This document shows positions 24,218 through 31,945 of a DNA stretch of 64,000 nucleotides, piece by piece. The stretch is from Chitinophaga japonensis (GTDB taxonomy: Bacteria; Bacteroidota; Bacteroidia; Chitinophagales; Chitinophagaceae). Position numbers and translations under genes: made by a program. The notes below the pieces were generated by a model. That model had not been told where the DNA came from. It saw only the letters and a program-made list of their open reading frames with translations, and did no database searches. How positions within the stretch are numbered: the first letter of the stretch is position 1; each line of letters begins with the position of its first letter. Where the stretch lies: contig NZ_VLLG01000005.1 in the NCBI RefSeq assembly GCF_007830125.1, positions 558,001 to 622,000 on the forward strand, given 5' to 3'.

Positions 24218-26500
24218 ATGGCTGAACTGCTTGGTAAGCGGCACGATGGTGCTGCTGCATTGAAAAGTATTGATCTGTCCCGGCAAAAAGGCGCCGGCAG
24301 GCGCTTTACGATCAAGAAAACCCGTATTATAACCGTCTTGCTCTACGCTTCCGTTTCGCTGCGCAGCTACGGGCAAACAGCATCGCAGGACAGCACCCAG
24401 GCGCCGGCCATGCTGCTGCCCGGCATAGATACACTCCAACAGGTGGTCATTTCCGCACAGCGAAACAAGATCGCCGTCAGCGGCAACAAGGTAACGCTGC
24501 ATGTAGCCAACAGCGCCACTACTGCCGCCAGCTCCGTAATGGATCTCTTAAAGAACCTGCCCGGTGTAACGGTTGACCAGGACGAAAACATCCTGTTCCG
24601 TGGCTCTTCCCAACTGAACATCATGATGGATGGAAAAATGACGTATGTATCGGGAAAAGAGCTGGCGCAGATGCTCAAGGGGATCAGTGCGGAAAATATC
24701 GCTAAAATAGAAATGCTGCTGTCCCCTTCCGCCGAATTCGACGCTGCCGGAAACGCCGGCATCCTCAACATTGTGACCAGGAAAAACCTGCGGGCCGGCT
24801 ATGCTGCCGACCTGCGGGCAGCGGTTTCAAAGGGAAAGTACTGGATGACAAATGAAAACATATCAGCCAACTTCCGGGGACGGCAATTCAGCATCAGCGG
24901 CTCCTTTGATTTTAACACCCCGCATAAGCTCATTAAAGGCCGCAGCAGCAATACGATTAATGAGAATGGTGAAACCGTCAGGATACAAAGAGACAATGAA
25001 GTAGCTTTCAAGATCAGGTACTATACCTACCGGCTAGGGGCAGACTGGCAGATTGCGCCGCGCCACCAGTTGCAGGCAGGATATTCTGGTTATAAGGATG
25101 ACTTCACGGCGCCCAAATCGTCAGTAATTGGCAAATATGACCAGGCGCAGCACCTGCTTGGCACCCTGTACACCACCGTTAACATTATCGAGCCCTATTA
25201 CTATGACGCGGGCAACCTGGGGTACCGGTTTGATATTGATTCCGCCGGGAAAAATATAACTGCGGATGCGCACTATATCTCCTACCGGAATTACTCTGAT
25301 TCCCGGATGGAAAGCATTTATCATGATCCAGAGGGCGCACCGGCAGGCGATCAGCAAGTATTACGGTCCACGCAACCGGGATTTATAAAGATCCGCTCTT
25401 TTAAGCTGGACGCTGAATTGCCGTTTCCCGCCATCACGATCAAGGCCGGGCTCAAATACTCCAAAGTAACCAACGACAACCAGTTCCGTTTTGACTCGCT
25501 CGTTGCCGGCCACTTCGTTGAGGCGCCTTCCCTCTCCGATCATTTCATGTATACCGAAGCAATAAAGGCAGCGTATGTTTCGGCCTCGAAAAAGATTGGC
25601 CGCATCAGCCTGAACATGGGCCTGCGACTGGAGGATACAGAGGCAAGCGGCCATACGGTAAAGCAATTGGTTGACAATAAATGGAGCTATACCCGCTTGT
25701 TCCCTTCCGGCTCCCTTGAATATGAGATCAGTGAGCAGCACAAGATCAATTTTGCTGCCAGCCGCAGGATAGAACGGCCCAGGTACGCCAACCTCAACCC
25801 GGTACGGTGGTATAACGACCCCTATTTTATGTTTGCAGGAAATGTGGACCTGAAGCCTGAAATGGGCTGGCTATTTACTTCTACGTATACTTTCCGGCAA
25901 AAGTACATCCTGATGCTGAGCTACAGCAAAAGAACCGATTTCCTGTCGCGGAGGCTCATGGTTGAACCGGGCACGAACGCCGTCATCAGCCAGATGGCAA
26001 ATTTTGACCGCCTTGAACGCTTCGATCTGAATTTCACTGCTCCCTTCACGCTCCTGCACGGCTGGCAGGTACAGGGTAGCGCCGGGCTGAATTACATGGA
26101 ATACCCCATAGGCCAGTTGCATGGCAGCAGCACATTGTCGCAATGGGCCGCCAATTTACAGCTACTGCAGCAGATCGCCCTTCCCATGGGCCTTAAAATG
26201 GAATGCAACGCCTACTGGTATTCCAGCGAGCTGTTGGGCGTGTATAAGCACAGCGCTTACTTTTTTGTCGATTGCGGGCTGAAAAGATCCTTCCTGGAAA
26301 AAGCGCTTGATGTTCGCTTGTCCCTGAACGACCTGTTCTCAACCAATCATTTCAAAGCCACCTCGCAAACGGATTATACGGATTACACCTATCATAACCG
26401 GCCGGACACCCGGCGAATAGGCCTGTCCCTGACCTATCATTTTGGCGGCAACCCGGCCGTCAGCAAAACGCGCCGCATAGAAGAACAGGACCGGCTTTAA
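24218..26500 (+). CDS. TonB-dependent receptor, outer-membrane beta-barrel family
   Basis: A 760-residue frame from ATG 24218. The signal helix lies unusually far in (TRIITVLLYASVSLRSYGQT), so a later non-ATG start is possible. There is no carboxypeptidase-like domain. The plug begins at TLQQVVISAQRNKIAVSGNK and continues with DLLKNLPGVTVDQDENILFR, MMDGKMTYVSGKELAQML and AGNAGILNIVTRKN. The barrel has the periodic pattern of this family and ends in the region GLSLTYHFGG. It follows the small His/Cys protein by 77 bases and is probably co-transcribed from the promoter with operator A, so a metal-complex substrate is likely. Confidence 0.88.
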   Translation: MAELLGKRHDGAAALKSIDLSRQKGAGRRFTIKKTRIITVLLYASVSLRSYGQTASQDSTQAPAMLLPGIDTLQQVVISAQRNKIAVSGNKVTLHVANSATTAASSVMDLLKNLPGVTVDQDENILFRGSSQLNIMMDGKMTYVSGKELAQMLKGISAENIAKIEMLLSPSAEFDAAGNAGILNIVTRKNLRAGYAADLRAAVSKGKYWMTNENISANFRGRQFSISGSFDFNTPHKLIKGRSSNTINENGETVRIQRDNEVAFKIRYYTYRLGADWQIAPRHQLQAGYSGYKDDFTAPKSSVIGKYDQAQHLLGTLYTTVNIIEPYYYDAGNLGYRFDIDSAGKNITADAHYISYRNYSDSRMESIYHDPEGAPAGDQQVLRSTQPGFIKIRSFKLDAELPFPAITIKAGLKYSKVTNDNQFRFDSLVAGHFVEAPSLSDHFMYTEAIKAAYVSASKKIGRISLNMGLRLEDTEASGHTVKQLVDNKWSYTRLFPSGSLEYEISEQHKINFAASRRIERPRYANLNPVRWYNDPYFMFAGNVDLKPEMGWLFTSTYTFRQKYILMLSYSKRTDFLSRRLMVEPGTNAVISQMANFDRLERFDLNFTAPFTLLHGWQVQGSAGLNYMEYPIGQLHGSSTLSQWAANLQLLQQIALPMGLKMECNAYWYSSELLGVYKHSAYFFVDCGLKRSFLEKALDVRLSLNDLFSTNHFKATSQTDYTDYTYHNRPDTRRIGLSLTYHFGGNPAVSKTRRIEEQDRL

Positions 26501-26504
26501 GGCA

Positions 26505-26538
26505 CAAAGCCCGCAAACATTGCTGTCTGCGGGCTTTG
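26505..26538. terminator. Bidirectional terminator between convergent genes
   Basis: CAAAGCCCGCA (26505-26515) pairs perfectly with TGCGGGCTTTG (26528-26538), an 11-bp stem with a 12-base loop. It lies 4 bases after the TonB receptor stop and 17 bases from the end of the opposing DUF4625 gene. Confidence 0.8.
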
Positions 26539-26555
26539 GTATGGTCCGGTGCTGC

Positions 26556-27269
26556 TTATGGTTTATCAAAGTGATCTTCAAACTCACGTTCCTTTCCTGC
26601 CTGGTCCACCACCTTGATATGAACATGGTAGTGACCGGCGGGAGCGGCTGAAATATCTATATGCTTATGGAAGTCATAAGTGGTCTGCCCTACCATCTCC
26701 GCATCGGTGTAGGTGTACTCTTCCTCCCAGGCCCCGTGTATTTCCACGCTCACCTCCGCAATTTTGTTAGGCGCGGTAATGGTTGTTTCCAGGTGAAGCT
26801 CATTCCCGTTGTTCTCAAGCTCAATGCCAAGCCCGGAAATAGACGGCAGCGTAGCGTCCTGCCGGATCTCGATCTCTTCCTCTATTTCTGCTTTCACGCC
26901 GTTTTCATCCGTTACCGTCAGATGAAGATGATAATGGCCCACAGCGGCATCCGCCGGGATATCGATATGCTCATGGAACTGGGCGTTTTTCAGCCCCGCA
27001 AAGCCTTCCGTATAAACAGAGTCATATTCCCAGCCGGCGCCGGACTCGGGATGTATCTCCAACTGCACATTTGCAATGCTGCCCGCGGCGGTAATGGCTG
27101 CATCAATATGGAAGTCGCTGCCAGCGTACCCGATCTTGCTGTTATCGGCCCCGATCTCCACTTCCGTAATGGAAGGAGCGGCAGGACGCACGTCATCATC
27201 ATCGGAGCAGGCTGCAAACAAGGCCGAAATGCTTAGTACCATGAATAGTGTTCTAAAATTAGTTCTCAT
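26556..27269 (-). CDS. DUF4625 lipoprotein with two repeat domains
   Basis: A 237-residue protein from ATG 27269 (MRTNFRTLFMVLSISALFAA, lipobox FAAC); the frame also allows a start at 27317. Two DUF4625-like beta domains follow: one around FHIDAAITAAGSIANVQLEI and HEHIDIPADAAVGHYHLHLT, the second around LHLETTITAPNKIAEVSVEI and FHKHIDISAAPAGHYHVHIK. Both carry clustered histidines (HEH, HYHLH, HKH, HYHVH) well placed to bind a transition metal. It ends the minus-strand series TonB receptor - small protein - DUF4625 - DUF4625. I infer a surface or periplasmic metal-binding role. Confidence 0.8.
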   Translation of the reverse strand: MRTNFRTLFMVLSISALFAACSDDDDVRPAAPSITEVEIGADNSKIGYAGSDFHIDAAITAAGSIANVQLEIHPESGAGWEYDSVYTEGFAGLKNAQFHEHIDIPADAAVGHYHLHLTVTDENGVKAEIEEEIEIRQDATLPSISGLGIELENNGNELHLETTITAPNKIAEVSVEIHGAWEEEYTYTDAEMVGQTTYDFHKHIDISAAPAGHYHVHIKVVDQAGKEREFEDHFDKP

Positions 27270-27322
27270 GATGTCGGTTTTAAATGTTAGGTAATAAGAT
27301 GGATTGAAACAAGTCATGTTTA

Positions 27323-27799
27323 TCAGTCAGTAATTTTAATACTGAGCCCCTTCATCGTCTGCCAGCCCTCCTTGTCCGTAAGCCTTACCATAAAATGGTA
27401 ATCCCCGGGGTCGGCGTCTGCCGGCACGCTGATCTCAACGGTTGCTACATATTCCTGCAGCCCGGCCGTTATCGCATAATCCTTTATGAACAGGAATGGC
27501 TGCACCGGCGTCTTCTTTGCCTCCAGGTCGCATTCCTCCACCTCGGTGCTATGCGAATGATGGTCGAAATTGTGATGGACGTCGAGGCTGTAAGAGCCCA
27601 GTTCCGCGTTATCGCTGAAACGGGCTTTGAATGTGAAAGCCTGTCCGCGTTGAATGCTGCTGCATTGCCGGGGAAAAGCCCCTGCAACAGAAAGGTCGAT
27701 CTCCGGGTAAACGGTATCCACCTCCTCCTTGTCTTTACTGCAACGCGTAAATAACAGGGAGGCCAATACGGCAAGGCACATGAATGTGGCTTTTTTCAT
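27323..27799 (-). CDS. DUF4625 lipoprotein, single domain, His-rich
   Basis: A 158-residue lipoprotein (MKKATFMCLAVLASLLFTRC). The mature domain has the His-rich hairpin YSLDVHHNFDHHSHSTEVEE and ends DPGDYHFMVRLTDKEGWQTM. It is a single-domain relative of the next gene (26556-27269), with the histidines concentrated in one loop of six. It is on the minus strand downstream of the TonB receptor and small protein B. Binding of zinc or copper is plausible from the histidines but not shown. Confidence 0.82.
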   Translation of the reverse strand: MKKATFMCLAVLASLLFTRCSKDKEEVDTVYPEIDLSVAGAFPRQCSSIQRGQAFTFKARFSDNAELGSYSLDVHHNFDHHSHSTEVEECDLEAKKTPVQPFLFIKDYAITAGLQEYVATVEISVPADADPGDYHFMVRLTDKEGWQTMKGLSIKITD

Positions 27800-27821
27800 A
27801 CTATTGATTTTGACAAAGTGA

Positions 27822-28016
27822 TTATTCGTAACGGATTGAAAAGTCGATGTAGTGATACAAGCTCATATTGCAGGTGGTGTTCCTGTACAGCACGCCCAGG
27901 TAGTACTCTCCTGGTTCCCTGGATTTGCCGCCTTGCCGGAAACAGCAGGCCGGGCGGGCACATACCTTATGCGTATGCAGGATGGAAAGCCGGGCCCATA
28001 GCCCGGGTCGCAGCAA
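27822..28016 (-). CDS. Possible small protein or gene remnant
   Basis: A 64-codon frame fills the space between small protein B and the DUF4625 gene. The second half (REPGEYYLGVLYRNTTCNMS, then YHYIDFSIRY) reads like the end of a beta-sandwich domain, with alternating hydrophobic residues. The first half (MLRPGLWARLSILHTHKVCA) does not look like a signal peptide. It may be the 3' remnant of a broken exported-protein gene. Low confidence that it is expressed. Confidence 0.3.
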   Translation of the reverse strand: MLRPGLWARLSILHTHKVCARPACCFRQGGKSREPGEYYLGVLYRNTTCNMSLYHYIDFSIRYE

Positions 28017-28024
28017 TTTGTTTG

Positions 28025-28363
28025 TCAGAAATCGGTAGTGACATACGGGAAAAAAGGAGGTCCCCTTTTGAAACTGTCAATGATTACCGCAGGAATGCAG
28101 TATGAAAACCGGATGGTATTCAATAAGGTATATCGCTGGACGATGAAATCCACTACCTGGGGGGCGGCGATGATGGCAAAAGAAAAGTGATAGTCGCAAA
28201 CCGTGCAATGCCGTTGGGTTTTATGGATACCGCACAGGTCCTTATGTTCATTAACATGATGCTGAACAACCAGGTAATGCAGGGACTTCTGCTGCGCAAA
28301 GAACAGGAGGACCGCAGACAGCAGTACAATCATTACTTTCTTATGGTGGGCTGCCCTATCCAT
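28025..28363 (-). CDS. Small membrane-anchored His-Cys protein with RGPP tail (copy B)
   Basis: A 112-residue protein. A basic N terminus and hydrophobic helix (HHKKVMIVLLSAVLLFFAQQ) are followed by HHVNEHKDLCGIH, then RHCTVCDYHF and the C terminus SFKRGPPFFPYVTTDF. It shares HC-x2-C and the R/K-GPP tail with the proteins at 23796 and 31502 but little else, suggesting a fast-evolving family under selection at the His/Cys sites and tail. Its start overlaps the stop of the TonB receptor gene by 8 bases, so the two are translationally coupled. A role as metal ligand or receptor accessory is an inference. Confidence 0.72.
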   Translation of the reverse strand: MDRAAHHKKVMIVLLSAVLLFFAQQKSLHYLVVQHHVNEHKDLCGIHKTQRHCTVCDYHFSFAIIAAPQVVDFIVQRYTLLNTIRFSYCIPAVIIDSFKRGPPFFPYVTTDF

Positions 28364-30782
28364 TGATGCTTACACTAAAAGGGATCTTAACAGATAAAAT
28401 AATGTTACGCCCCGGCTCCGGCAGTTGGATCAGCCTGTAGAAGCTGGTATGGCGCAGGTATCTCGTATTCAGCACATTCTGCACCAGCAGGTGAATGGTC
28501 AGGTCGTGCCGCTTCAGCCGGACCCTGCTCCCGGCCGAAAAATTGAGCACGCGGTACCCGGGTGTTTTTCTTTCCGGTGGAACAATATTATCCTGCTTCG
28601 CCGTCAGCCGGTAGTCAAGCGATACATAGCTTTCGTGCAGGGTTTTCCTGAACACCGGGTGATAACTGACGTTTAACAACAGGGAAGGCGGCGGCGTAAA
28701 GGGCAGGGTGTAGCCTTTCTTTTCTCCGGACAGTTGCTCGTTATACAGGTACTCCCCCAGTATCTCCGCGCTCCAGTGCTCCAGGAACCTGTACCTCACC
28801 TGCGCTTCTCCCCCGTAGCGCATTACACGGCTTTGCGCGTAATGAAACACCTGGTTGCCGGCCCCGTAATAGTAGTCGTGCTGCGAGGTAGGGTTCAGAT
28901 AAATATAGTTGGGAAAATAATTGAAAAAGGGGCTCAACTCCACGGACCAACCGGTGGCCGTCCAGCCGAGCCCGAGATCCAACTGGTAGGAGCGTTCCGG
29001 CGACAATCCCGGGTCTCCCTTCTCATACCGGAAATAGTGGTAGTTGACACCGTTGGCGCCCAGTTCTTTGGCGATCGGCATCCTGAAGCTGCTGCCGATA
29101 TTCGCTTTCAGCGTAAATGCCCCCGGCGTAAAGTTGACGCCGGCCGACCAGTTCACACTGTTGAACATCCTTGTAAGATTGCCGGCACGTTGCAGGTATT
29201 GCCGGACCGTATCCCCGTTGGAAACAATATCCGAGCTGAACCAGTCCGTATACTCCTTCATATCGATCCTCCCGTAGTCATAACGGGCCGCGCCGTGCAG
29301 GAATAATGCGTCATTCAACCGCAGTTTGTCATAAACGAAAGCGCCGGCCGTCACCTGGTCAAAGGAGGGTATCAGGAAACTCCATCCATCAATGCGGTTA
29401 CGCTGGTATTCACCATTGGCCCCAAAGGTAAGCGCATGCCGGCCCAATGTAATTTCATCCTGTATGTTCAGGGAATATACCCTTTTGTCATACTGCCTTT
29501 CCAGGGTAGACGGCACCTGCATGTGACCGGGATAAACGGGTGGCATATAACCGTGATTCACATATTGGTTCCACTCCTGCCGGAAATTCCGCTGAAAGCC
29601 CAGCTCGGTCTCCAGCCGGTGCCTGCCCGGCCGGAACACGCTGCGGTTAATGATCTTGTGATGCGTTACTTCCTGGTTAGGCATCAGCATGTCCCGGTTG
29701 GAACGGTCATGGAGCGCGGCATCTACGCGGCGGGGCTCCAGGCCATGTGCATTGGCAAAGAAACCGGTTTTATTGTACACCCGGCTCAGGTAAAAGACGG
29801 ACTGCATGCGGCTACCCATCCATCCTGCACTGGCGTGCAGGTTCCATTCCCTGCCCGCCGTATTGCGTACATAGCGGTTATTCAACCCTACGGCGTAACT
29901 GTAAACATACACGGTGTCCGCTGGCACCCGGTAGTCACCATAGGCGGTATGGGTGAGGCGGGTATCAAAGAAAAACGCGCCTTTCCGCCCGTAAAGCTGA
30001 AGAGAGCCGCCGTACTGGTTATTATTCGATCTGCCTGCCAGGTCAAAGGCGCCCCCCAGCGTATCCTGCGAGGGCGGCGGAGCGGGCTTGATGTCGATGG
30101 CGCCTGCGATAGCGTCGGAGCCGTACACGAACGATGCCGGCCCTTTTATGATCTCCAGGCGGTTCACGGCAAACTGGTCTATTTCCAGGCCATGATCGGC
30201 TCCCCACTGCTGCCCTTCGTGCTTAATACCGTTATCTACCACCACTACCTGGTTGAAGCCAAGCCCGCGGATCAGCGGTTTGGAGTTCCCCGATCCGATC
30301 CCGATGGTTTTCACGCCGGGCAGGCGCTCCAGGGATTGCATTAAGCTGCCTCCCAGGTTGCGCCGGATATAATCGCTGTTCACCGCTTCGATCTGCAGCG
30401 ACGACTCCCGCCGGTTGCGCCCGGCATAATTATCTGACACCACCACTTCCCCAAGCACCCGGGTAAACGGGATGAGGGTGATATCCGCTACTTTATTCAG
30501 GTGCTTCCGCAGGTTCACTTCCAGCATAGCCTGGTGATGGCCGGTAAAGGTCACCGTTATTTGTTGCCTGCCGCGCGGCAGGTCTGCAAAGGAAAAATAT
30601 CCCGCTGTATCTGTCACCGCAGTTTTGGCGGCCGGGTACACCGCCACTGTTGCGCCGCGGGCAGGCGCCTGTGTATGATCCAGCACCCGGCCTGCCAGGC
30701 GGACGGATTGCGCCATCGCCCCTGTGGCAACAGTCATGAAGAGAAAACAATAGTATAATAGCGGAACTACGTGACTATGCAT
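28356..30782 (-). CDS. TonB-dependent receptor with carboxypeptidase-like N-terminal domain, Zur/Fur-box controlled
   Basis: An 808-residue receptor. The signal peptide (LLYYCFLFMTVATGAMAQ) is followed by a carboxypeptidase-regulatory-like domain (VRLAGRVLDHTQAPARGATV, YFSFADLPRG). The plug contains RVLGEVVVSDNYAGRNRRES, LMQSLERLPGVKTIGIGSG, LIRGLGFNQVVVVDNGIKHE and PASFVYGSDAIAGAIDI. The barrel ends in GRNIILSVKIPFSVSING. The plug is of the type seen in receptors for metal chelates. Operator C at 30808-30822 overlaps its -7 box, and small protein B overlaps its 3' end. The Fur-family gene lies directly upstream. Zinc or another scarce metal is the likely cargo. Confidence 0.92.
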   Translation of the reverse strand: MHSHVVPLLYYCFLFMTVATGAMAQSVRLAGRVLDHTQAPARGATVAVYPAAKTAVTDTAGYFSFADLPRGRQQITVTFTGHHQAMLEVNLRKHLNKVADITLIPFTRVLGEVVVSDNYAGRNRRESSLQIEAVNSDYIRRNLGGSLMQSLERLPGVKTIGIGSGNSKPLIRGLGFNQVVVVDNGIKHEGQQWGADHGLEIDQFAVNRLEIIKGPASFVYGSDAIAGAIDIKPAPPPSQDTLGGAFDLAGRSNNNQYGGSLQLYGRKGAFFFDTRLTHTAYGDYRVPADTVYVYSYAVGLNNRYVRNTAGREWNLHASAGWMGSRMQSVFYLSRVYNKTGFFANAHGLEPRRVDAALHDRSNRDMLMPNQEVTHHKIINRSVFRPGRHRLETELGFQRNFRQEWNQYVNHGYMPPVYPGHMQVPSTLERQYDKRVYSLNIQDEITLGRHALTFGANGEYQRNRIDGWSFLIPSFDQVTAGAFVYDKLRLNDALFLHGAARYDYGRIDMKEYTDWFSSDIVSNGDTVRQYLQRAGNLTRMFNSVNWSAGVNFTPGAFTLKANIGSSFRMPIAKELGANGVNYHYFRYEKGDPGLSPERSYQLDLGLGWTATGWSVELSPFFNYFPNYIYLNPTSQHDYYYGAGNQVFHYAQSRVMRYGGEAQVRYRFLEHWSAEILGEYLYNEQLSGEKKGYTLPFTPPPSLLLNVSYHPVFRKTLHESYVSLDYRLTAKQDNIVPPERKTPGYRVLNFSAGSRVRLKRHDLTIHLLVQNVLNTRYLRHTSFYRLIQLPEPGRNIILSVKIPFSVSING

Positions 30783-30807
30783 TTTATTAAACCTTCAGCT
30801 CATTTTT

Positions 30808-30822
30808 TGCAATACTGTTGCA
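30808..30822 (-). promoter_or_regulatory. Candidate Zur/Fur-type operator C with overlapping -7 box
   Basis: On the plus strand it reads TGCAAT-ACT-GTTGCA, a 6-3-6 inverted repeat with one mismatch, flanked by AT tracts. On the minus strand the adjoining TATATTTG (30821-30828) is an exact -7 element, so the operator covers the promoter of the TonB receptor whose start is at 30782. Confidence 0.65.
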
Positions 30823-30872
30823 AATATAGAATATCCCCTGAAGATTCCTACGATAAAATGCGATCAGCGGCA

Positions 30873-31295
30873 TCAGGATGTTTGCGTACAACTGTTGCAT
30901 TCTCCTGTGATCACCACTTCCGTTTCCTTCTCCTTAAAGCCTTCCGGGAGCTTAAACTGGGGAATGGGAATATTGCCCAGGCAAATTGTGCGGCCGCAGA
31001 TGTCACATAGAAAATGTAAATGCTGCTGGTAATACGGGTCCTTATTATTTTCCAGCAATCCATAGCGAGTTACCGGGCTCGTGGATGGGAGTATATGGAT
31101 AATGCCTTTTTCCTGGAACAGATCCAATGCCCTGTAAATGGTTACGCGGTTATAGGCGCCGGACATCCGGCTTCTTATCTGCTGAAAGCTCAGGGCCTCC
31201 TGCCGTTCGAGAAAGATCGCCAGCAAGGCGGTTCTGGCCGTAGTAGGAAGGACTCCTTTTTTTTGCAGCATGGCCGTTACTTCATGATGATGCAT
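30873..31295 (-). CDS. Fur-family metal-responsive regulator, Zur-like
   Basis: A 140-residue Fur-family protein. The winged helix is at residues 1-80 (VLPTTARTALLAIFLERQEA, FQQIRSRMSGAYNRVTIYRA, LDLFQEKGIIHIL). The dimer domain has the metal-binding HLHFLCDICGRTICL, and a second CxxC comes at the C terminus (ITGECNSCTQTS); these two pairs form the structural zinc site of the family. The His expected just before the last strand of Fur (HxLEIxG) is replaced by ETEVVITG. Context (two metal-type TonB receptors, His-rich small proteins and DUF4625 proteins, and repeated operators) favours a zinc-type regulator, but Fur or a related specificity cannot be excluded. It follows small protein C and may share its operator-controlled transcript. 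Confidence 0.85.
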   Translation of the reverse strand: MHHHEVTAMLQKKGVLPTTARTALLAIFLERQEALSFQQIRSRMSGAYNRVTIYRALDLFQEKGIIHILPSTSPVTRYGLLENNKDPYYQQHLHFLCDICGRTICLGNIPIPQFKLPEGFKEKETEVVITGECNSCTQTS

Positions 31296-31501
31296 AACAA
31301 AATAATATGGAGCATGTAAATAAGGTTGCCTATACCTGGCACCACTTTTTATTCATATTGATCATTGCCAGGCTACAGCGCAGGAGAACATAAATAGAGG
31401 CGGACGCAAACCGTCCCTGATCAACATGCACGCGGTGCGGTTTAACGCCATGGCATGCAGGTGATGCATTTCATGATCCGTTGCTGTAAGCAGCGGTGAT
31501 A

Positions 31502-31840
31502 TTAAACCAGGTGAGGCAAAGGGGGACCTTTATTGGAGCAGGTTAAAGTGAAGGCCAAAGTAATTTCCCGCTTGTAAAAGCAGGTAATCATTCCCAGGAA
31601 CAGCGGCCGGTGCTGCCAGTGAAAGAGGCAGCTTTCCTCGTAAACGCTGTATTGATGCGTACAGATCCTGCAATGTTCTTTCCCTGCATGTATGACCTTT
31701 CCCTTCGGAACCGTTGTAAGATCGGCTCCCGAAGCGGCCGAGGCATGGTGATGCCAGTGCTCAACAGGGGTTGCAATAAAGGTGTACAGCGCCAACAGCA
31801 TAGCAGCGATCACTGATCTGTATGTATTTAAGGCCGACAC
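31502..31840 (-). CDS. Small membrane-anchored His-Cys protein with KGPP tail (copy C)
   Basis: About 112 residues from GTG 31840; GTG 31813 or ATG 31801 are also possible. The longest frame reaches 31861, but that would run through operator D and the promoter. A hydrophobic helix (SVIAAMLLALYTFIATP) is followed by VEHWHHHASAAS, then KEHCRICTHQYS, and the C terminus CSNKGPPLPHLV. It matches the copies at 23796 and 28025 in layout. It lies upstream of the Zur-like gene on the same strand, separated by about 206 bases that hold no convincing frame. Metal binding by the HHH and HC-x2-C elements is inferred. Confidence 0.68.
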   Translation of the reverse strand: MSALNTYRSVIAAMLLALYTFIATPVEHWHHHASAASGADLTTVPKGKVIHAGKEHCRICTHQYSVYEESCLFHWQHRPLFLGMITCFYKREITLAFTLTCSNKGPPLPHLV

Positions 31841-31845
31841 GTTTT

Positions 31846-31860
31846 TGCAATATTGTTGCA
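31846..31860 (-). promoter_or_regulatory. Candidate Zur/Fur-type operator D with overlapping -7 box
   Basis: TGCAAT-ATT-GTTGCA on the plus strand. On the minus strand TATATTTG (31859-31866) abuts it exactly as at operator C. It controls small protein C and perhaps the Zur-like gene beyond it, which would give autoregulation. Confidence 0.65.
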
Positions 31861-31945
31861 AATATAGTAGTTTATTTAAGCAAAACCACTATTTGTGCGA
31901 TTTCAGTCTGCCGGCGAACATTCACTTCATACAATATGCCACCGC

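Noticed and set aside
31296-31501. Gap between small protein C and the Zur-like gene examined for a further small gene or RNA
   Set aside because: No frame with signal sequence or motif and no strong stem-loop was seen.
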